From Symbiodinium natans (lineage: Eukaryota > Sar > Dinophyceae > Suessiales > Symbiodiniaceae), in NCBI GenBank assembly GCA_905221605.1, contig CAJNDS010002242.1, forward strand, positions 1-64,000: a stretch of DNA of 64,000 bases. Direction: 5' to 3'. Below are positions 63,401 to 64,000 of the stretch, piece by piece; positions within the stretch are counted from its first letter, which is position 1, and each line of letters begins with the position of its first letter. The notes beneath the pieces are model-generated. The model was given only the letters and a program-made list of their open reading frames with translations, made no database searches and had not been told where the DNA came from. Made by a program: the position numbers and the translations under genes.

Positions 63401-63872
63401 GTTTAGGTTTTAGGGTGAGGTTTTTGTGCAGCTTAGGCAGTCTTCTTGTGTTGGGGAGAGGTGGGTGGGGGGTTGGGTTTGGAAGCGTCCTTTCTGTGAA
63501 CTTTATCTGTCGCATGGAGCTCGCGCGTGTCGATACCTCACTGCTTGGGGACAGAGGGTTGAGGTTTTATAGTTTTCTAAGGACCCTTCAAAACCACATG
63601 AACATAAGGATCCTACTATTGGGGTATCAGGGCCCCTACGAGGGGATTCTGTAAGACCAGGTTTGCCATGTTTATGTGGTTTTCTGGGCTTCCAGTTTGG
63701 GGCTTAGGTTGTTAGAGCTTCGGGTGCTGAAAGGGAGCGTTGACCAGTTGTATTGGGGTGGAAACCCTAAACCCTGGACCCTAAAACCCTAAACCCCAGA
63801 CCCCGCCCGCATCTTCCAAGGTCGGCTGATGGCGGGACGACCATGACCTACATGGCGCGGCCCCCGATATTT
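45421..63872 (+). CDS. Unidentified gene of about 20 micro-exons, runs off the window
   Basis: The start ATG 45421 has a strong context (GAGCCATGG) and follows an AG by two bases. The N-terminus MAMWARRGLLKALRLA is basic and amphipathic, like a mitochondrial targeting peptide (inference). Candidate exons: 45421-45468, 45661-45687, 47014-47055, 48407-48442, 50815-50859, 52059-52115, 52610-52651, 53510-53548, 53990-54031, 54805-54843, 56126-56194, 56626-56682, 58079-58114, 58913-58969, 60776-60822, 62060-62139, 62469-62485, 63312-63358 and 63821-63872. They can be joined with consistent phase throughout, and nearly all acceptors are AG|G. The best exons are VNEFNQQTTEALDSTRDAP, AWASRQLLGVQPVGVFTTRM then GVD, VERLHKWTFKRVLQSLGRS, VSDWMLVDINKGCWLR and KKQLLESQLTRLARAH. 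I recognise no family. Exons 50815 and 56626 are open in two phases, so their peptides are uncertain. Exons between 45688 and 47013 may be missing. Confidence 0.55.
45516..45600. repeat. CCCTAAA tract
   Basis: About 12 perfect units between the first two candidate exons of gene 3. Confidence 0.9.
47422..47917. other. G+C-rich unique segment with open frames, not called as a gene
   Basis: Overlapping frames of 95-133 codons are open on both strands here, ending in telomeric repeat on the + strand. None shows a recognisable motif, and the length is explained by high G+C. A spliced-leader-like word lies at 47527-47541. Confidence 0.5.
48060..48180. repeat. CCCTAAA tract
   Basis: About 14 canonical units (from about 48090) after a few degenerate ones. 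It follows a TTTAGGG tract (about 47890-47970) after a short spacer, giving a fold-back in the intron before the exon at 48407. Confidence 0.85.
50593..50687. mobile_element. MITE-like element, TTGGGATGTTC family
   Basis: The most compact copy of the family: ends TTGGGATGTTCTCTTTTATA and TATAAGGGGGAACACCCCAA, interior CTAACAGTCCTTAATGGGGA mirrored by CCCTACTAAGGACTG. Confidence 0.75.
51849..52050. mobile_element. MITE-like element (GCTTGGAAGCTCTTTTGAC) containing CCCTAAA repeats
   Basis: The left end GCTTGGAAGCTCTTTTGACT is mirrored by AGTCAAAAAGGGCTCCCAAG at the right. About 60 bp of CCCTAAA lies inside. Relatives lie near 47990, 49467-49562 and 60150-60312; the last also carries telomeric repeats inside. 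Confidence 0.65.
52059..52115 (+). CDS. Exon of gene 3
   Basis: Encodes VNEFNQQTTEALDSTRDAP in phase 0. Acceptor CCACAG then G; donor GTAATG. CCCTAAA upstream and TTTAGGG downstream. Confidence 0.65.
53395..53490. repeat. CCCTAAA tract
   Basis: About 10 units plus CACTAAA variants directly upstream of the gene 3 exon at 53510. Confidence 0.85.
54114..54700. repeat. Two-level repeat: 15-bp ATAGCACCAGAA units within a ~240-bp unit
   Basis: Runs of ATAGCACCAGAA and ATAGCACAAACA units are separated by three copies of a block reading CAGTCAATTTT, GCATTTACCGGGTGCTT and GTGGGTCTGC. Both strands stay open; the + frame translates as IAPEIAPEIAQTIAQKIAPE. The regular 15-base period explains the open frames, so no protein is called. 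Confidence 0.85.
54805..54843 (+). CDS. Exon of gene 3
   Basis: Encodes ALKSDREVTSEAV in phase 0. Acceptor GCCAG then G; donor GTGAGT, a full consensus match. Confidence 0.65.
56126..56194 (+). CDS. Exon of gene 3
   Basis: 69 nt, AWASRQLLGVQPVGVFTTRM then GVD. Acceptor CGTAG then G; donor GTCGTT. Confidence 0.65.
57633..57822. mobile_element. TTGGGATGTTC-family MITE carrying a second nested element
   Basis: The inner 90-bp element (57657-57746) begins CCCCTAAGGCTCCAAATAGC and ends ACTTGGAGCCCTAGGG. It recurs almost identically at 59705-59794, where it is not nested. Confidence 0.75.
57903..58030. repeat. CCCTAAA tract
   Basis: About 17 units upstream of the gene 3 exon at 58079. Confidence 0.9.
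58913..58969 (+). CDS. Exon of gene 3
   Basis: Encodes VERLHKWTFKRVLQSLGRS. Acceptor GACAG then G; donor GAGGTC (GA type). Confidence 0.65.
59132..59275. mobile_element. Intact MITE, TACTTGGAGGTTCATGG family
   Basis: Terminal inverted repeats TACTTGAAGGTTCATGGCAC and GGTACCATGAACCTCCAAGTA minus one base; subterminal repeats AACTGTACTT and AAGTACAGTT. Other copies: 24458-24556, 24679-24820, 19588-19808 (split) and degenerate ones near 47141-47255 and 62920-63020. Confidence 0.8.
59705..59794. mobile_element. 90-bp MITE-like element, second copy
   Basis: Differs from 57657-57746 at only a few bases (for example TTATTTACAG against TTATCTACAG). The near identity implies recent movement or duplication. 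Confidence 0.75.
60776..60822 (+). CDS. Exon of gene 3
   Basis: Encodes VSDWMLVDINKGCWL plus two bases of Arg. Donor GTAAGA. The split codon is completed by the exon at 62060. Confidence 0.7.
61640..61795. repeat. Variant array, TTTTAGGG octamer
   Basis: About 12 copies of the octamer TTTTAGGG in tandem, a length variant of the telomeric unit; similar octamers occur at about 26010-26060. Confidence 0.8.
62060..62139 (+). CDS. Exon of gene 3
   Basis: 80 nt. After completing Arg it reads SVAEVPSPLAKKQLLESQLT then RLARAH, a likely helix. Acceptor TTGTAG then G; donor GTCGAC. Confidence 0.7.
62205..62400. repeat. CCCTAAA tract
   Basis: About 27 units with rare CCCTGAA and CCCAAG variants, between the gene 3 exons at 62060 and 62469. 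Confidence 0.9.
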
Positions 63873-63897
63873 GTTGAGGGTTTAGGGTTAGGGTAGT

Positions 63898-64000
63898 CCT
63901 ACGGAAACCAAAACCTGCTTTAAAGCAGGTAGAGCCGCAAGAACCTGGGTTTTAAGCAAATTTTGCTAAATACCTGGTTTTTGGACATAAAACCAGGTTT
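63898..64000. mobile_element. Palindrome-rich element cut by the window end
   Basis: Holds the perfect 16-bp palindrome CCTGCTTTAAAGCAGG (63914-63929) and a hairpin whose arms are CCTGGTTTT and AAAACCAGG. No telomeric repeats. It is probably the start of another fold-back element. Confidence 0.55.

Overview
The window is nuclear DNA of a dinoflagellate, most likely from the Symbiodiniaceae or a close relative; the genus cannot be fixed from sequence alone. The evidence is a chromosome end made of CCCTAAA repeats, very short exons spread over long introns, introns that open with GT, GC or GA and close with AG followed by G, three genes all on the + strand, start codons placed just after a possible spliced-leader acceptor AG, and a copia-class retrotransposon.

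Layout. Bases 1-3135 are the telomere and subtelomeric satellites: an 80-bp satellite built from telomere-like units, then an array of 21-bp repeats in both orientations. Bases 3136-6560 are degenerate TTTAGGG-type DNA with small palindromic elements. Bases 6565 to about 21605 hold a glutathione S-transferase gene whose exons of 32-72 nt can be joined in frame by hand into a protein of about 200-217 residues. Bases 24388-31527 hold part of a second gene; its exons 25696-30215 read through as one cadherin-like beta-sandwich unit. A complete LTR retrotransposon (31858-44266, 12.4 kb) sits inside a telomere-repeat tract. From 45421 to the end of the window runs a third, unidentified gene with about twenty tiny exons and a likely mitochondrial-targeting start.

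Main finding 1 is the retrotransposon. It has identical 141-bp LTRs and a 5-bp target duplication. Its three long reading frames carry a coiled-coil Gag with two CCCH zinc fingers, an aspartic protease, integrase, reverse transcriptase and RNase H. They continue into about 1,500 further residues with a candidate 2-oxoglutarate/Fe(II) oxygenase fold, a candidate SGNH hydrolase, a convincing Tpt1/KptA RNA 2'-phosphotransferase and a zinc ribbon. A short GNRA-type hairpin that also encodes a repeated RKG peptide recurs at several domain boundaries.

Main finding 2 is the intron architecture. The interstitial telomeric repeats are not random filler. In the transferase gene 9 of 12 introns carry TTTAGGG tracts near the 5' end and 11 of 12 carry CCCTAAA tracts near the 3' end, so the two ends of one intron RNA could pair and loop the intron out. 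The same arrangement recurs around most exons of the other two genes.

The rest consists of short palindromic MITE-like families (some nested, some split by telomeric repeats), homopolymer G/C tracts, microsatellites and several hairpin arrays. Exon assignments come from reading frame, splice-site rules and family resemblance only; no alignment or transcript was available.
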